Source of the DNA: Hoeflea sp.
GTDB taxonomy: Bacteria; Pseudomonadota; Alphaproteobacteria; Rhizobiales; Rhizobiaceae
NCBI GenBank assembly: GCA_019084245.1
Contig: JAHRFE010000027.1
Location: 62,001 to 126,000, forward strand
DNA length: 64,000 bases
Direction of reading: 5' to 3'
Part shown: in pieces, positions 26,819 through 35,798 of the stretch
Position numbering within the stretch: the stretch's first letter is position 1
How the letters are laid out: each line of letters starts with the position of its first letter
The notes under the pieces: model-generated
Seen by the model: the letters and a program-made list of their open reading frames with translations, nothing else
What the model was told of the DNA's origin: nothing
Databases searched by the model: none
Position numbers and translations under genes: made by a program

Positions 26819-28744
26819 ATGAAGCGTTGGCTTGCAGCCGTGCTCTTGTGCCTGGTGGCGTTCGCCCCGCAGGCAGCTTCGGCGCGCGAGGAAATCCGCT
26901 CGTTCATCGCCGATATCCAGGTCAATGCGGATTCCTCGCTCGAGGTGACCGAGACCATCACGGTCAATGCCGAGGGCAACGCCATCCGTCGCGGCATTTT
27001 TCGCGACATTCCGCTGCGCGCGCTCGACGAATGGGGCCTGTGGGCAAGCAACGGCTTCGACCTCGTCGAGGTCCTGCACAATGGCCGGAACACGCCCCAC
27101 AGCACCGAGTGGCAGGGACGGTTTCTCAGGATCCTGATCGGCGATCCGGAAGTGTTCATTCCGCGTGGGGAGCACACCTACACGATCCGCTACGTGACCA
27201 CCCGGCAATTGCGCTATTTCGCCAATTATGACGAGCTCTACTGGAACGTCACCGGCAATTTCTGGAGCTTCCCGATCCTTTCGGCCGAGGCCAGGGTTGA
27301 ACTGCCCGAGGGCGCCCGCGCCGAACAGCTTGCCGCCTATACCGGCCCGTTCGGCGCCGAGGGCAAGGATTATACCGCCTCCGGTGAAGGCCGCTCCGAA
27401 GTCCGGTTCGAGACGACCCGGCCGCTCGGGCCCGAGGAAGGCATGACCATCGCCGTGGGCTTCACCCCAGGCGTTGTGGAGCCGGAAGCTGACGGCATCT
27501 CCGCCTTGCTTGGCGCCAATGCCGGCATCTTTCTCATGATCCTCGGCTGGCTCGCGGTTCCGGTCTATTTCCTCTATGCCTGGAACAAGGTCGGGCGCGA
27601 TCCGCCGTCGCCGCCGGTCATTCCGCTGTTTCACCCGCCTGAAAAGCTCTCACCCGCGGCCCTGTCCTTCGCGCATTTCAACGGGTTCCGCACCGGCAAG
27701 AAAGGCATCGACCTGCCGTTCATCGCCGCATTGCTCTCGCTGGGCGTCAAGCGCTTCCTGGTGATTGACGAGGACGCCCATGGCACGGTGACGCTGCAGC
27801 GCGGCCCGAAGGCCAATGCGGCCAGCGCGCCGGCCCTGCCAGCGGGTGAAGCGGCGCTTTATTCGGGCCTTCTCAAGAACCGCCCGGAGATGGTGCTGGA
27901 CAAGCACAATGGTCCGGCGCTGCAAAGCGCCGGCGCCAATCTGCGCTCGGCCATCTCGAAGGAATATGCAGGCCGTTACTACAATTCCAATCTCGGCTGG
28001 CTGATACTCGGCGCGGTTTTTGCAATTGCAGCATTCATCATCGGGCTAGTGCTGCAGAGCCCGCCGGATGAAGGCCTTCTCTACCTGATCCCGGTGCTGA
28101 TGACCTCGCTGTTTGGCGGCGGCATGTGGGTGGCCGGGCGATCGATGTTCAAGGAACAGGGTCTGGGCAGCCGTATCATCGGGGCCTTGCTGTTCCTGCT
28201 GGGCGCCGGTGTATTCCTGATTGGCGTCCTGGTCGTCGTGGTTCCGGATGGTATGGCGATCTACCGGTTTGCCGGCGCGCTTTTGATCCTCGGCATGGCG
28301 GTCATGATCGCCATGGTCTGGCTCCTCGGCGCGCCGACGGCGATCGGCGCCAAGGTGCTCACCGACATCAAGGGCTTCAAGCTCTATCTGGAAACGGCGG
28401 AGACCAACCGGCTCAACATGCGTGACGCGCCGGAGATGTCGGAAGAGCTGTTCGAGCGCTTCCTGCCCTATGCCGCGGGCCTCGGCGTCGAAAAGCCCTG
28501 GTCCGAAGCCTGGGCGGCGCAACTCGCGCGCATCGCGCCGGAACGGGCGAAGACCTACCGGCCGCAATGGTATCACGGCAATTCCTGGTCGCCGGGCAAT
28601 ATCGGCACTGCTGCGGCGTCCTCGGTTGCCGCCGTGTCGGCGGCGATGGCGGCCTCGATGCCCGCGCCCAAGAGTTCGTCGGGCTCGTCGGGCGGCGGCT
28701 CCTCGGGCGGCGGCGGCGGCGGTGGCGGCGGCGGCGGCTGGTAG
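26819..28744 (+). CDS. DUF2207 membrane protein with glycine-rich tail
   Basis: A 641-residue protein. The signal peptide (about 1-21, ending ASA) is followed by an extracytoplasmic DUF2207 beta domain (to about residue 220), one membrane helix near 232-252, a cytoplasmic-looking segment (to about 385), three more hydrophobic helices (about 390-500) and a tail with an Ala/Ser-rich stretch and a run of Ser/Gly ending in twelve glycines and a final Trp. LemA plus DUF2207 pairs are common, and their role is unknown. GGGAGGGATGGAG lies before the ATG. The Gly-rich end resembles those of related DUF2207 and TPM proteins. Confidence 0.85.
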   Translation: MKRWLAAVLLCLVAFAPQAASAREEIRSFIADIQVNADSSLEVTETITVNAEGNAIRRGIFRDIPLRALDEWGLWASNGFDLVEVLHNGRNTPHSTEWQGRFLRILIGDPEVFIPRGEHTYTIRYVTTRQLRYFANYDELYWNVTGNFWSFPILSAEARVELPEGARAEQLAAYTGPFGAEGKDYTASGEGRSEVRFETTRPLGPEEGMTIAVGFTPGVVEPEADGISALLGANAGIFLMILGWLAVPVYFLYAWNKVGRDPPSPPVIPLFHPPEKLSPAALSFAHFNGFRTGKKGIDLPFIAALLSLGVKRFLVIDEDAHGTVTLQRGPKANAASAPALPAGEAALYSGLLKNRPEMVLDKHNGPALQSAGANLRSAISKEYAGRYYNSNLGWLILGAVFAIAAFIIGLVLQSPPDEGLLYLIPVLMTSLFGGGMWVAGRSMFKEQGLGSRIIGALLFLLGAGVFLIGVLVVVVPDGMAIYRFAGALLILGMAVMIAMVWLLGAPTAIGAKVLTDIKGFKLYLETAETNRLNMRDAPEMSEELFERFLPYAAGLGVEKPWSEAWAAQLARIAPERAKTYRPQWYHGNSWSPGNIGTAAASSVAAVSAAMAASMPAPKSSSGSSGGGSSGGGGGGGGGGGW

Positions 28745-28848
28745 ACAGAAGCTGCCGTCCGATCATTGTTTTTGCGGCAAGGGAAGGTGACTTTTGGCGC
28801 GGCCCTTGCTAAGCCGCGCTCACCATTCCAATGACCGCGTGTGACCCG

Positions 28849-28980
28849 ATGCCCGACCTGTTGATTGAACTTCGTTCAGAAGAGATTCCTGCGCGCCCGC
28901 TCGCCCGCAACGGCGAAGCCGTGAGGACAGGCAAACTCAGAACAGGCATGCGCGCCTTGCCGATTGCGGAGGTGAAGTGA
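28849..28980 (+). pseudogene. duplicated 5' end of glyS (43-codon remnant or leader ORF)
   Basis: This short frame starts with the same 16 residues as GlyS ([16 protein letters not shown]), then diverges and stops at TGA, which overlaps the true glyS ATG as TGATG. Eight of the 16 shared codons differ between copies, all synonymously. It has no evident ribosome site, whereas the real glyS start has GGAGG. It looks like a scar left by duplication or allele replacement. Because of the TGATG overlap it could still act as a translated leader. Confidence 0.7.
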
Positions 28981-31373
28981 TGCCCGATCTTCTGATTGAA
29001 CTCCGCTCCGAAGAGATACCCGCGCGCATGCAGCGCAAGGCGGCGGGCGATCTGCGCAAGTCGGTGACCGATGCGCTGGTCGAGGCGGGACTGACCTATG
29101 AGGCCGCGCGCGAATACTGGACGCCGCGGCGGCTGGCGCTCGACATTCGCGGCCTGACCGCACGGTCGAGAGACGAGCGCGAGGAGATCAAGGGACCTTC
29201 GACCAAGGCGCCCGAGCAGGCGCTGGCGGGCTTCATGCGCAAGGCCGGATTGAACGACATCTCCGAAGCCCATGTGCATTCGGACCCGAAAAAGGGCGAT
29301 TTCTACGTGGCCCACATCTCCAAACCGGGCCGCGACGCGGAGACCATCATCGCCGACGTGATGCCCGGCATCATCCGCGGCTTCTCCTGGCCCAAATCCA
29401 TGCGCTGGGGCAAGGCGTCGGCCAAACCCGGTTCGCTCAGATGGGTGCGGCCGCTGCAATCGATCATCTGCACCTTCGGCCCGGAAACCGAGGAGCCGAC
29501 GGTGATCGGCTTCGAGATCGACGGGCTCATCGCCTCCAACACCACCTCGGGCCACCGCTTCCATGCGCCCGAGACCTTCACCGTGCGCCGTTTCGACGAT
29601 TACGTCGACAAGCTCGAACGCGCCAAGGTCGTGCTCGACGCCGAGCGGCGCAAGGAGATCATCCTGGCGGACGCCCGCAACCTGGCCTTCGCCTCCGGGC
29701 TTGAACTGGTCGAGGACGAGGCCCTGCTCGACGAGGTCTCGGGCCTTGTCGAATGGCCGGTGGTTCTGATGGGCGAATTCGAGGAGGATTTCCTCGCCAT
29801 CCCCGACGACATCATCCGGCTGACCATCAAGACCAACCAGAAATGCTTCGTGCTGAGACGGCCCGGCCGCGGGCTGTCGAACAAGTTCATTCTGGTGGCC
29901 AATATCGAGGCCAGCGACGGCGGCCACGAAATCGCCCACGGCAACGCCAAGGTGGTGCGCGCCCGGCTCTCCGACGCGCTCTACTTCTGGAAGACCGACC
30001 AAGCCGATCTGCCCGATCTCGCGGGCCTGCAACCCTCGGCCGAGAAATTCGGCCTCGATCTCAAAAAACCGCTCGACCAGCGCATGGCCAAGCTCGACCA
30101 TCTCGGCGTCACCTTCCACGCCAAGCTCGGCACGCAAGGCGAGCGGGTGAGCCGGATTGCGAAACTGGCCGAGGAACTGGCGCCGGTCGTCTGGGACAGC
30201 CTTTCTGCCACCTCCCCCTTGAGGGGAGATCAATCAGCTGTGGCTCCTCCTGCCGGCTTTGCCGGGGGTGCGGCGTCAGCTGCGATCGACGGCGCTCAAA
30301 AGGAGCAGATTGTCCATCTCGCCCGCCGCGCGGCCCTGCTCGCCAAGGCGGACCTGACCACCGAAGTCGTCGGCGAATTTCCCGAACTGCAGGGCGTCAT
30401 GGGCCGCATCTATGCCGGGCTCCAGGGCGAGGACGCGAGCGTCGCGCGCGCCGCCGAGGAACACTACAAGCCGCAGGGCCCGTCCGACCAGGTGCCAACC
30501 GACCCGGTGTCGATCACTGTCGCGCTGGCCGACAAGCTCGACACGCTGGTCGGATTCTGGGCCATCAACGAAAAGCCGACCGGCTCGAAGGACCCCTATG
30601 CGCTAAGGCGCGCTGCGCTCGGCGTGATCCGGATCCTGGTGGAGAATGGAGTAGGAATTTCACTTAACAAGGGTGTTCTCGATAGAGCTCAAGATTCTGT
30701 TTGGGAGGACATAATAAGCAATAGCGAGTTGAATGAGGTCCAAGCTGCCGAAGCTTTCAGGAAAAATACTGGAAAGAAAATCGAAAGCATTAGAGATCCT
30801 AATGAATATAGTATCGAAATTTCGGATATTATTTCAGTTTCCGAAATCCCGCTCCATGATCTCATATTTTTCTTCCACGACCGCCTGAAGGTCTATCTCC
30901 GCGACCAGGGCGCCCGCCACGATCTGATCGACGCGGTGATCACGCCTGCCTCCGACGACCTGCTCGACATCACCCGCCGGGTCGCAGCGCTTGGCGCGTT
31001 TCTCGACACCGAGGACGGCAAGAACCTGCTGGCCGGCGCCAAGCGCGCCGCCAACATTCTCGCCGCCGAGGAAAAGAAGGGAACGCGGGTGGCCGAGACG
31101 GTCGATCCGGCGCTGTTCGAGCTCGACGCGGAGCGGAGCCTGCATGATGCGGTGACGCAGTCTGTCGCCCAGGCCTCGCAGGCCATCGAGGCGGAAGACT
31201 ACGCCGCCGCCATGGGCGCGCTTGCGGGTTTGCGCGCACCGGTGGACACATTCTTCGAAGCGGTGCTGGTCAATGCCGAGGACGAGGCTGTCAGAGCCAA
31301 CCGGCTGGCTCTGCTCGCCATGATCCGGCAGGCCACCGGCGCGGTCGCCGATTTCTCCAAGATCGCCGGCTGA
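28980..31373 (+). CDS. glyS: glycyl-tRNA synthetase beta subunit (with internal atypical segments)
   Basis: A 797-residue subunit that binds tRNA(Gly) and pairs with GlyQ. It is recognised by the start, the TTNxKCF-like segment [11 protein letters not shown], the [21 protein letters not shown] region and the C-terminal anticodon-binding part with [23 protein letters not shown]. It is longer than usual for rhizobia (roughly 700). Two reasons are visible. An in-frame insertion of about 30 residues ([18 protein letters not shown]...) comes from a palindromic repeat at 30206-30290. An AT-rich segment at about 30643-30870 encodes lysine/asparagine/isoleucine-rich sequence unlike the rest. The frame stays intact throughout, so the enzyme is presumably functional. 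Confidence 0.93.
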   Translation: MPDLLIELRSEEIPARMQRKAAGDLRKSVTDALVEAGLTYEAAREYWTPRRLALDIRGLTARSRDEREEIKGPSTKAPEQALAGFMRKAGLNDISEAHVHSDPKKGDFYVAHISKPGRDAETIIADVMPGIIRGFSWPKSMRWGKASAKPGSLRWVRPLQSIICTFGPETEEPTVIGFEIDGLIASNTTSGHRFHAPETFTVRRFDDYVDKLERAKVVLDAERRKEIILADARNLAFASGLELVEDEALLDEVSGLVEWPVVLMGEFEEDFLAIPDDIIRLTIKTNQKCFVLRRPGRGLSNKFILVANIEASDGGHEIAHGNAKVVRARLSDALYFWKTDQADLPDLAGLQPSAEKFGLDLKKPLDQRMAKLDHLGVTFHAKLGTQGERVSRIAKLAEELAPVVWDSLSATSPLRGDQSAVAPPAGFAGGAASAAIDGAQKEQIVHLARRAALLAKADLTTEVVGEFPELQGVMGRIYAGLQGEDASVARAAEEHYKPQGPSDQVPTDPVSITVALADKLDTLVGFWAINEKPTGSKDPYALRRAALGVIRILVENGVGISLNKGVLDRAQDSVWEDIISNSELNEVQAAEAFRKNTGKKIESIRDPNEYSIEISDIISVSEIPLHDLIFFFHDRLKVYLRDQGARHDLIDAVITPASDDLLDITRRVAALGAFLDTEDGKNLLAGAKRAANILAAEEKKGTRVAETVDPALFELDAERSLHDAVTQSVAQASQAIEAEDYAAAMGALAGLRAPVDTFFEAVLVNAEDEAVRANRLALLAMIRQATGAVADFSKIAG
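30206..30290. repeat. palindromic repeat inserted in frame in glyS
   Basis: The stretch contains a CCTCCCCCTTGAGGGGAG hairpin, then GATCAATCAGCTG and, after a GCCGGCTTTGCCGG hairpin, TCAGCTGCGATC, making nested inverted repeats. The same CTCCCC...AAGGGG style is seen in the intergenic elements at 44282 and 46097. It is translated as part of GlyS without breaking the frame. Confidence 0.6.
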
Positions 31374-31384
31374 AACCTGAGATC

Positions 31385-31411
31385 GTGTATCCGGCCTCAG
31401 GCCGGATACAC
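31385..31411. terminator. bidirectional hairpin between glyS and the HWE kinase gene
   Basis: A 13-bp perfect inverted repeat (GTGTATCCGGCCT / AGGCCGGATACAC) around a single C lies in the 41-bp gap between convergent stops. There is no strong T-run on either side, so it may terminate or protect both transcripts. Confidence 0.6.
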
Positions 31412-31414
31412 GGC

Positions 31415-32425
31415 CTAATTTGAGATCTGCTCGCTGCTGATCAACATGGTGACCAGCGCGCCGCTTTTCGACCATTCATAGCTCAGCGATCCGCCAAGCT
31501 GGCCTTCGATGGTCTTGCGCACAAGCTTGCTTCCAAAGCCGGTCAGGTCCGGCGGTGACGCCACTTCCGGGCCTCCCTGTTCCGCCCACACGATCCTGAC
31601 ATTTTCGCCCTCCATCGATCCGGACACGTCCAGTGTGCCTTCGAGCGAGAGCGAGCCGTATTTGACCGAGTTGGTCGCCAGTTCATGCACGACAAGAGCC
31701 AGCGCGGTGGCCGTGACCTGGCCCACGCCGAGCCGCGGCACCGCCACCCTGATGCGTCCCGCAAACTCTTCCTCGTCATCATAGGGCGCCAGCAGCACGG
31801 TGAAGATGTCGCCGAGCAGGGCCGACCTGCCTTCGTCGCCCGGCAGCGGCCGCACCAAATCATGGGCGCGGTCGAGCGCCGTCAGGCGGTTCATCAGCTG
31901 CTTGGTCATGTCCTCGATCGAGGACGACGAGCGCGATGTGATGCGGGTCAGGCTGGTGGCGATGGCGAGCAGGTTCTTGACCCGGTGGCTCATCTCGCCC
32001 GCCAACAACTCATGGCCCTCTTCGGCCTGCTTGCGATCGGTGATGTCGAGAAAGATGCCGGTGACCACGTTGTTGACGATTCCAGCGTCATCGCCTTGCC
32101 CGCGCGCGGAAATCCATCTGACATAGGGGCCCGACTTGGTGCGGAAATCGATCTCGTAGGAGCCCACGGTCGCCCTTGTGGCGGCAAAGGCCGCACTCAC
32201 CCGGTCTCGGTCCGCTGGATGGATCTTTGCAGACAGGTGCGCGAAGGAAAGGTCAGGTCTGGGGGTTACTTCCCAGAGTTCGTATCCCCGGTCATCCATG
32301 GAAAATTCGTCGGTCTCGACGTTCCATTTCCACAAGGAAACGCCGGCCGCATCTATGGCGCGCCGCAATACGTCATAACCCCAGTCGGGGGCGCCATTTT
32401 GGTTTTTCGACACATTGCCTCGCAT
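31415..32425 (-). CDS. PAS-domain HWE-family sensor histidine kinase
   Basis: A 336-residue soluble kinase. The N-terminal PAS domain (about 18-133) ends in the PAC motif FLDITDRKQAEE. The phospho-acceptor is His147 in EMSHRVKNLLAIATSL. The ATPase part has the HELATNSVKYGSLS N-box (His247 onward) and the WAEQGGP motif (Trp280 and Glu282), the WxE signature that defines HWE kinases, a family rich in rhizobia. No response regulator is adjacent, so the partner is elsewhere. The ATG at 32425 is chosen over one 12 codons upstream by its position relative to the PAS domain. Confidence 0.88.
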   Translation of the reverse strand: MRGNVSKNQNGAPDWGYDVLRRAIDAAGVSLWKWNVETDEFSMDDRGYELWEVTPRPDLSFAHLSAKIHPADRDRVSAAFAATRATVGSYEIDFRTKSGPYVRWISARGQGDDAGIVNNVVTGIFLDITDRKQAEEGHELLAGEMSHRVKNLLAIATSLTRITSRSSSSIEDMTKQLMNRLTALDRAHDLVRPLPGDEGRSALLGDIFTVLLAPYDDEEEFAGRIRVAVPRLGVGQVTATALALVVHELATNSVKYGSLSLEGTLDVSGSMEGENVRIVWAEQGGPEVASPPDLTGFGSKLVRKTIEGQLGGSLSYEWSKSGALVTMLISSEQISN

Positions 32426-32677
32426 AGCCGGAATTTTGGCGATCCACGACAAATCATGCAATGCGCCTTCAAAACATTAACCGCCGACCGTGTCTGCATT
32501 AAGGCCCGCGCGGACACCGGGTCTCGGCCCTGTCCAGGGCTGAAGTGAAGGACCGGCAGGCCACAATACCCGAAGCCGGCGACCCCTGGAGGTGGGCGCC
32601 GGCTGGGTGCCATCGCGGACCCGGACGAGGGCTTGCGCGGCAGGGACGGGGGTGGGGCCCGTCCGATCTCTAAAGCC

Positions 32678-33211
32678 TCAGTTGAGCCGAAGCTCGAAGT
32701 GCGAAACATCCAGCGGAACGACGGTCTTTTCGCCGAGCGCCGATGTCTTGGTGTCCTTGTCGATCCCGGGCGCCGTGTTGGCGATGACCGGTACGAACAG
32801 CGTCGGCTCGGCCTTTGTCTCGACGGTGACCGGCTGCTCGGCTTCGCCGACGGCTGGCTTGTCGGTCTCGGCCGTCAGGGTGTCTTTCGGCGCCGCGACG
32901 CCCAGCGCAATCAGGTCCAGTTCGGTGGCCTTGCTGACCATGGTGACGGGCGAGCCGCCGAGCCAGTTTTCGGTCCGGTAGATCATCATCTGGCCGTCAA
33001 CATTGCGCACCTCGATGATCTGCTGGCCGGGGGCGAGCTTGATCTGGGCCTCTTCGGCGGCTTTTTCCTTGGCTTCACGCGCGCAGGCCGGGCAGCCCAC
33101 CTCGACAATGCTGGTCCGGGTGCTCGTTGTCGCCTTGAACGGTTCGATGGAGCCGGCGCTGGCCGCTCCGGCGCCGGCGCACAAGATGGCGGCAATCATC
33201 ACTCTCAGCAT
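32678..33211 (-). CDS. periplasmic HPE1-like domain protein with a CPAC motif
   Basis: A 177-residue secreted protein. The signal peptide (MLRVMIAAILCAGAGAASA) is followed by SIEPF, a thioredoxin-like CPAC motif (residues 40-43), RTENWLGGSPVTMVSK and a C-terminal FELRLN. The combination of SIE, RTExWLGGSPV and ELRL resembles rhizobial proteins annotated as plant virulence effector HPE1-like, from memory. There is no thioredoxin fold pattern around CPAC, so disulfide chemistry is unproven. It is downstream of, and codirectional with, purD, about 100 bp from its end. The function is unknown. Confidence 0.6.
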   Translation of the reverse strand: MLRVMIAAILCAGAGAASAGSIEPFKATTSTRTSIVEVGCPACAREAKEKAAEEAQIKLAPGQQIIEVRNVDGQMMIYRTENWLGGSPVTMVSKATELDLIALGVAAPKDTLTAETDKPAVGEAEQPVTVETKAEPTLFVPVIANTAPGIDKDTKTSALGEKTVVPLDVSHFELRLN

Positions 33212-33310
33212 GGCGCATACTCCCGTTTTCGCCGGAAATCTCCGGGTCTGGAGCATGCATATTAGCAACGGGCCGTTACGATCCGGTTTTTGGAAGCGGT
33301 AAACGCCGGG

Positions 33311-34591
33311 TTAATTTTTTCCCTCGCGCTCGACTGCCCGCCAGCCGATGTCTCGGCGGCAGAATCCGCCCGGCCAGTCGATCGCGTCAATCGCTGCATA
33401 GGCTCTGGCTTGCGCCGTGGTGACATCGGGTCCGAGCGCAGTCACATTGAGCACCCGCCCGCCCTGGGCCACCAACTGGTCCCCCTGCAGCGCCGTGCCG
33501 GCATGGAACACCTTGGCGCCGGTTGCCTCCGCCGCATCAAGGCCTGAGATCGGTGTGCCCTTCTTCGGCGTGCCGGGATAGCCCTCCGCCGCCATCACCA
33601 CGGTCAAGGCGGCGTCATCGCTCCAGCTGGCCGAGAGATCCGCCAGACCGCCCTCGGCCGCCGCCTTGAGCAGCGTGAGCACATCATCCTTGAGCCGCAT
33701 CATCAGCACCTGGCATTCCGGATCGCCAAAGCGCGCATTGTATTCGATCAGCCTCGGGCCGGTCTCGTCGATCATCAGCCCGGCATAGAGCACGCCGGTG
33801 AACGGCGCGCCCATCGCCGCCATGCCGCGCATGGTGGGCTCAATGATCTCTTCCATGGTGCGGGCGATCAGCTCCGGCGTCATCACCGGCGCGGGCGAAT
33901 AGGCCCCCATGCCGCCGGTGTTGGGGCCGGTGTCTCCGTCGCCGACCCGCTTGTGGTCCTGCGCCGTGCCGAAGGGCAGGGCGGTGGTGCCATCGCACAG
34001 GCAGAAGAAGCTCGCCTCCTCGCCACCCAGGAATTCCTCGACCACCACCTCGGCGCCGGCCTCGCCGAACGCGCCTTCGAAACAGTCGTCGATCGCGCTG
34101 AGCGCCTCATCGAGCGTCATCGCCACGGTCACGCCCTTGCCGGCCGCGAGCCCGTCGGCCTTGATCACGATCGGTGCGCCCTGCGCCCGCGCATAGGCCT
34201 TGGCCTTGGGCGCGTTGTTGAACCGCTGATAGGCCCCGGTGGGAATATTCTCGCGCGCGCACAGATCCTTTGTGAAACCCTTGGAGCCTTCCAGCTGCGC
34301 CGCAGCGGCTGATGGCCCGAACACCGAGATCCCGGCGTCGTTCAGCGCGTCGGCGACCCCCGCCACCAGCGGCGCTTCGGGCCCGACCACCACCAGGTCA
34401 ATGGCCTTGTCTTTGCAGAAGGCGACCACGGCTGAATGGTCGAACGGGTCAAGCGCGCTCAGCACCGCATGCTTGGCAATGCCGGGATTGCCCGGCGCCG
34501 CATACAGCGTGCCAAGCAACGGAGACTGGGCGATCTTCCAAGCCAGCGCATGTTCGCGGCCACCGGACCCGATCAACAGCACATTCATCAT
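33311..34591 (-). CDS. purD: phosphoribosylamine-glycine ligase
   Basis: A 426-residue ATP-grasp enzyme of purine synthesis that joins glycine to phosphoribosylamine. The N-terminal [15 protein letters not shown], the mid-protein [17 protein letters not shown], and the ATP-grasp [10 protein letters not shown] and [12 protein letters not shown] motifs are all present. Two adjacent ATGs (34591 and 34588) are both suitable, with GGAG 7-10 bp upstream. It is divergent from ubiA. Confidence 0.96.
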   Translation of the reverse strand: MMNVLLIGSGGREHALAWKIAQSPLLGTLYAAPGNPGIAKHAVLSALDPFDHSAVVAFCKDKAIDLVVVGPEAPLVAGVADALNDAGISVFGPSAAAAQLEGSKGFTKDLCARENIPTGAYQRFNNAPKAKAYARAQGAPIVIKADGLAAGKGVTVAMTLDEALSAIDDCFEGAFGEAGAEVVVEEFLGGEEASFFCLCDGTTALPFGTAQDHKRVGDGDTGPNTGGMGAYSPAPVMTPELIARTMEEIIEPTMRGMAAMGAPFTGVLYAGLMIDETGPRLIEYNARFGDPECQVLMMRLKDDVLTLLKAAAEGGLADLSASWSDDAALTVVMAAEGYPGTPKKGTPISGLDAAEATGAKVFHAGTALQGDQLVAQGGRVLNVTALGPDVTTAQARAYAAIDAIDWPGGFCRRDIGWRAVEREGKN

Positions 34592-34762
34592 CGGTGATCT
34601 CCATCTTCCGTCGCGCCCACGGCCTCCGGCCGGTTGCGGACGGGGTAGGCAATACCGGCCCCAGCGTCAAGACGGCAGGCGATCGCCGTGCGGCGATGTT
34701 GCCGGCGAGAATTGGCAAGCCGCAACTTGACCTGTCCTGTTTCGGGTGGCAACAGTCGGAGC

Positions 34763-35737
34763 ATGTCCGCTGCACGTGATCCGATCCCTGAACACAACGC
34801 CCGGGTTGCCGATGCGCCCTCGGGTAATTGGGTCTACCGGATCCTGCCCAGGGCATTGTGGCCCCACGCCCAGCTCGCCCGCTGGGACCGCCCGATCGGA
34901 TGGCAGCTCCTGATGTGGCCGTGCTTCTGGTCCGCGGCGCTTGCCGCCAATGTCGCAAGCGCGCCCTCCAACATCGACACCGTCTGGTATCCCGCACTCA
35001 CGCTCTGGCATCTGTTCCTGTTCATGACCGGCGCCATTGCCATGCGCGGCGCAGGCTGCACCTGGAACGATCTTGTCGACCACAAGATCGACGCCAAGGT
35101 GGCCCGAACCCGCTCGCGGCCCTTGCCGTCACGCCGGATCTCGCGCGGGGCGGCGACGGCATTCCTGGTCATCCAGGCGCTGGTCGGGCTTGTCGTGCTC
35201 ATCCAGTTCAACTGGTTCTCGATCCTGCTCGGCATATCCTCGCTCGCCATCGTCGCCATCTACCCCTTCGCCAAGCGTTTTACCGACTGGCCGCAATTCT
35301 TCCTGGGTCTGGCCTTTTCCTGGGGCGCGCTGATGGGCTGGGCTGCGATTTTCGGTGAACTGGCCTGGCCGCCGGTGCTGCTTTATGCGGGCGCCATTGC
35401 CTGGACCATCGGCTACGACACGATCTATGCCCACCAGGACAAGGAAGACGATGCACTGGTTGGCGTGCGCTCCACCGCGCGGCTGTTCGGCGACAACACG
35501 AAAATCTGGCTCGTTGTGTTCTATGGCATCTTCACCGCGATGGCCGCCGCAGCCTTCGTCCTGACAGGCGTCGCCTGGCCCGCTTTTGCCGGGCTGGCGG
35601 TCGCGGTGATCATGCTCGCCTGGCAGATCCGCGTCATCGATATCGACGACGCCGATCAATGCCTCACTCTGTTCAAGGCCAACAGCCATGTCGGCCTGAT
35701 CGTGTTTCTCGGCCTCATCGCGGCGCTGCTCGTCTGA
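34763..35737 (+). CDS. ubiA: 4-hydroxybenzoate polyprenyltransferase
   Basis: A 324-residue polytopic membrane enzyme that attaches the polyprenyl tail (from IspB, in this window) to 4-hydroxybenzoate in ubiquinone synthesis. The first aspartate-rich motif is NDLVDHKID and the second is YDTIYAHQDKEDD, both typical of UbiA, with about eight hydrophobic helices. The start at 34763 is the first ATG giving the normal rhizobial N-terminus. The frame opens 25 codons upstream. A hairpin follows the stop. Confidence 0.94.
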   Translation: MSAARDPIPEHNARVADAPSGNWVYRILPRALWPHAQLARWDRPIGWQLLMWPCFWSAALAANVASAPSNIDTVWYPALTLWHLFLFMTGAIAMRGAGCTWNDLVDHKIDAKVARTRSRPLPSRRISRGAATAFLVIQALVGLVVLIQFNWFSILLGISSLAIVAIYPFAKRFTDWPQFFLGLAFSWGALMGWAAIFGELAWPPVLLYAGAIAWTIGYDTIYAHQDKEDDALVGVRSTARLFGDNTKIWLVVFYGIFTAMAAAAFVLTGVAWPAFAGLAVAVIMLAWQIRVIDIDDADQCLTLFKANSHVGLIVFLGLIAALLV

Positions 35738-35741
35738 ACGG

Positions 35742-35773
35742 AAAAGCCCGGCCGCCGTTTCCGGCAACCGGGC
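35742..35773 (-). terminator. terminator of the DUF6101 gene, possibly bidirectional
   Basis: GCCCGG (35746-35751) pairs with CCGGGC (35768-35773), with further pairing inside the loop (GCCG/CGGC). On the leftward strand the stem is followed by TTTT, a good intrinsic terminator for the gene at 35799-36362. It also lies 8 bp beyond the ubiA stop. Confidence 0.7.
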
Positions 35774-35798
35774 CTCTCCTCGTCTGTGGACTTGGTTC

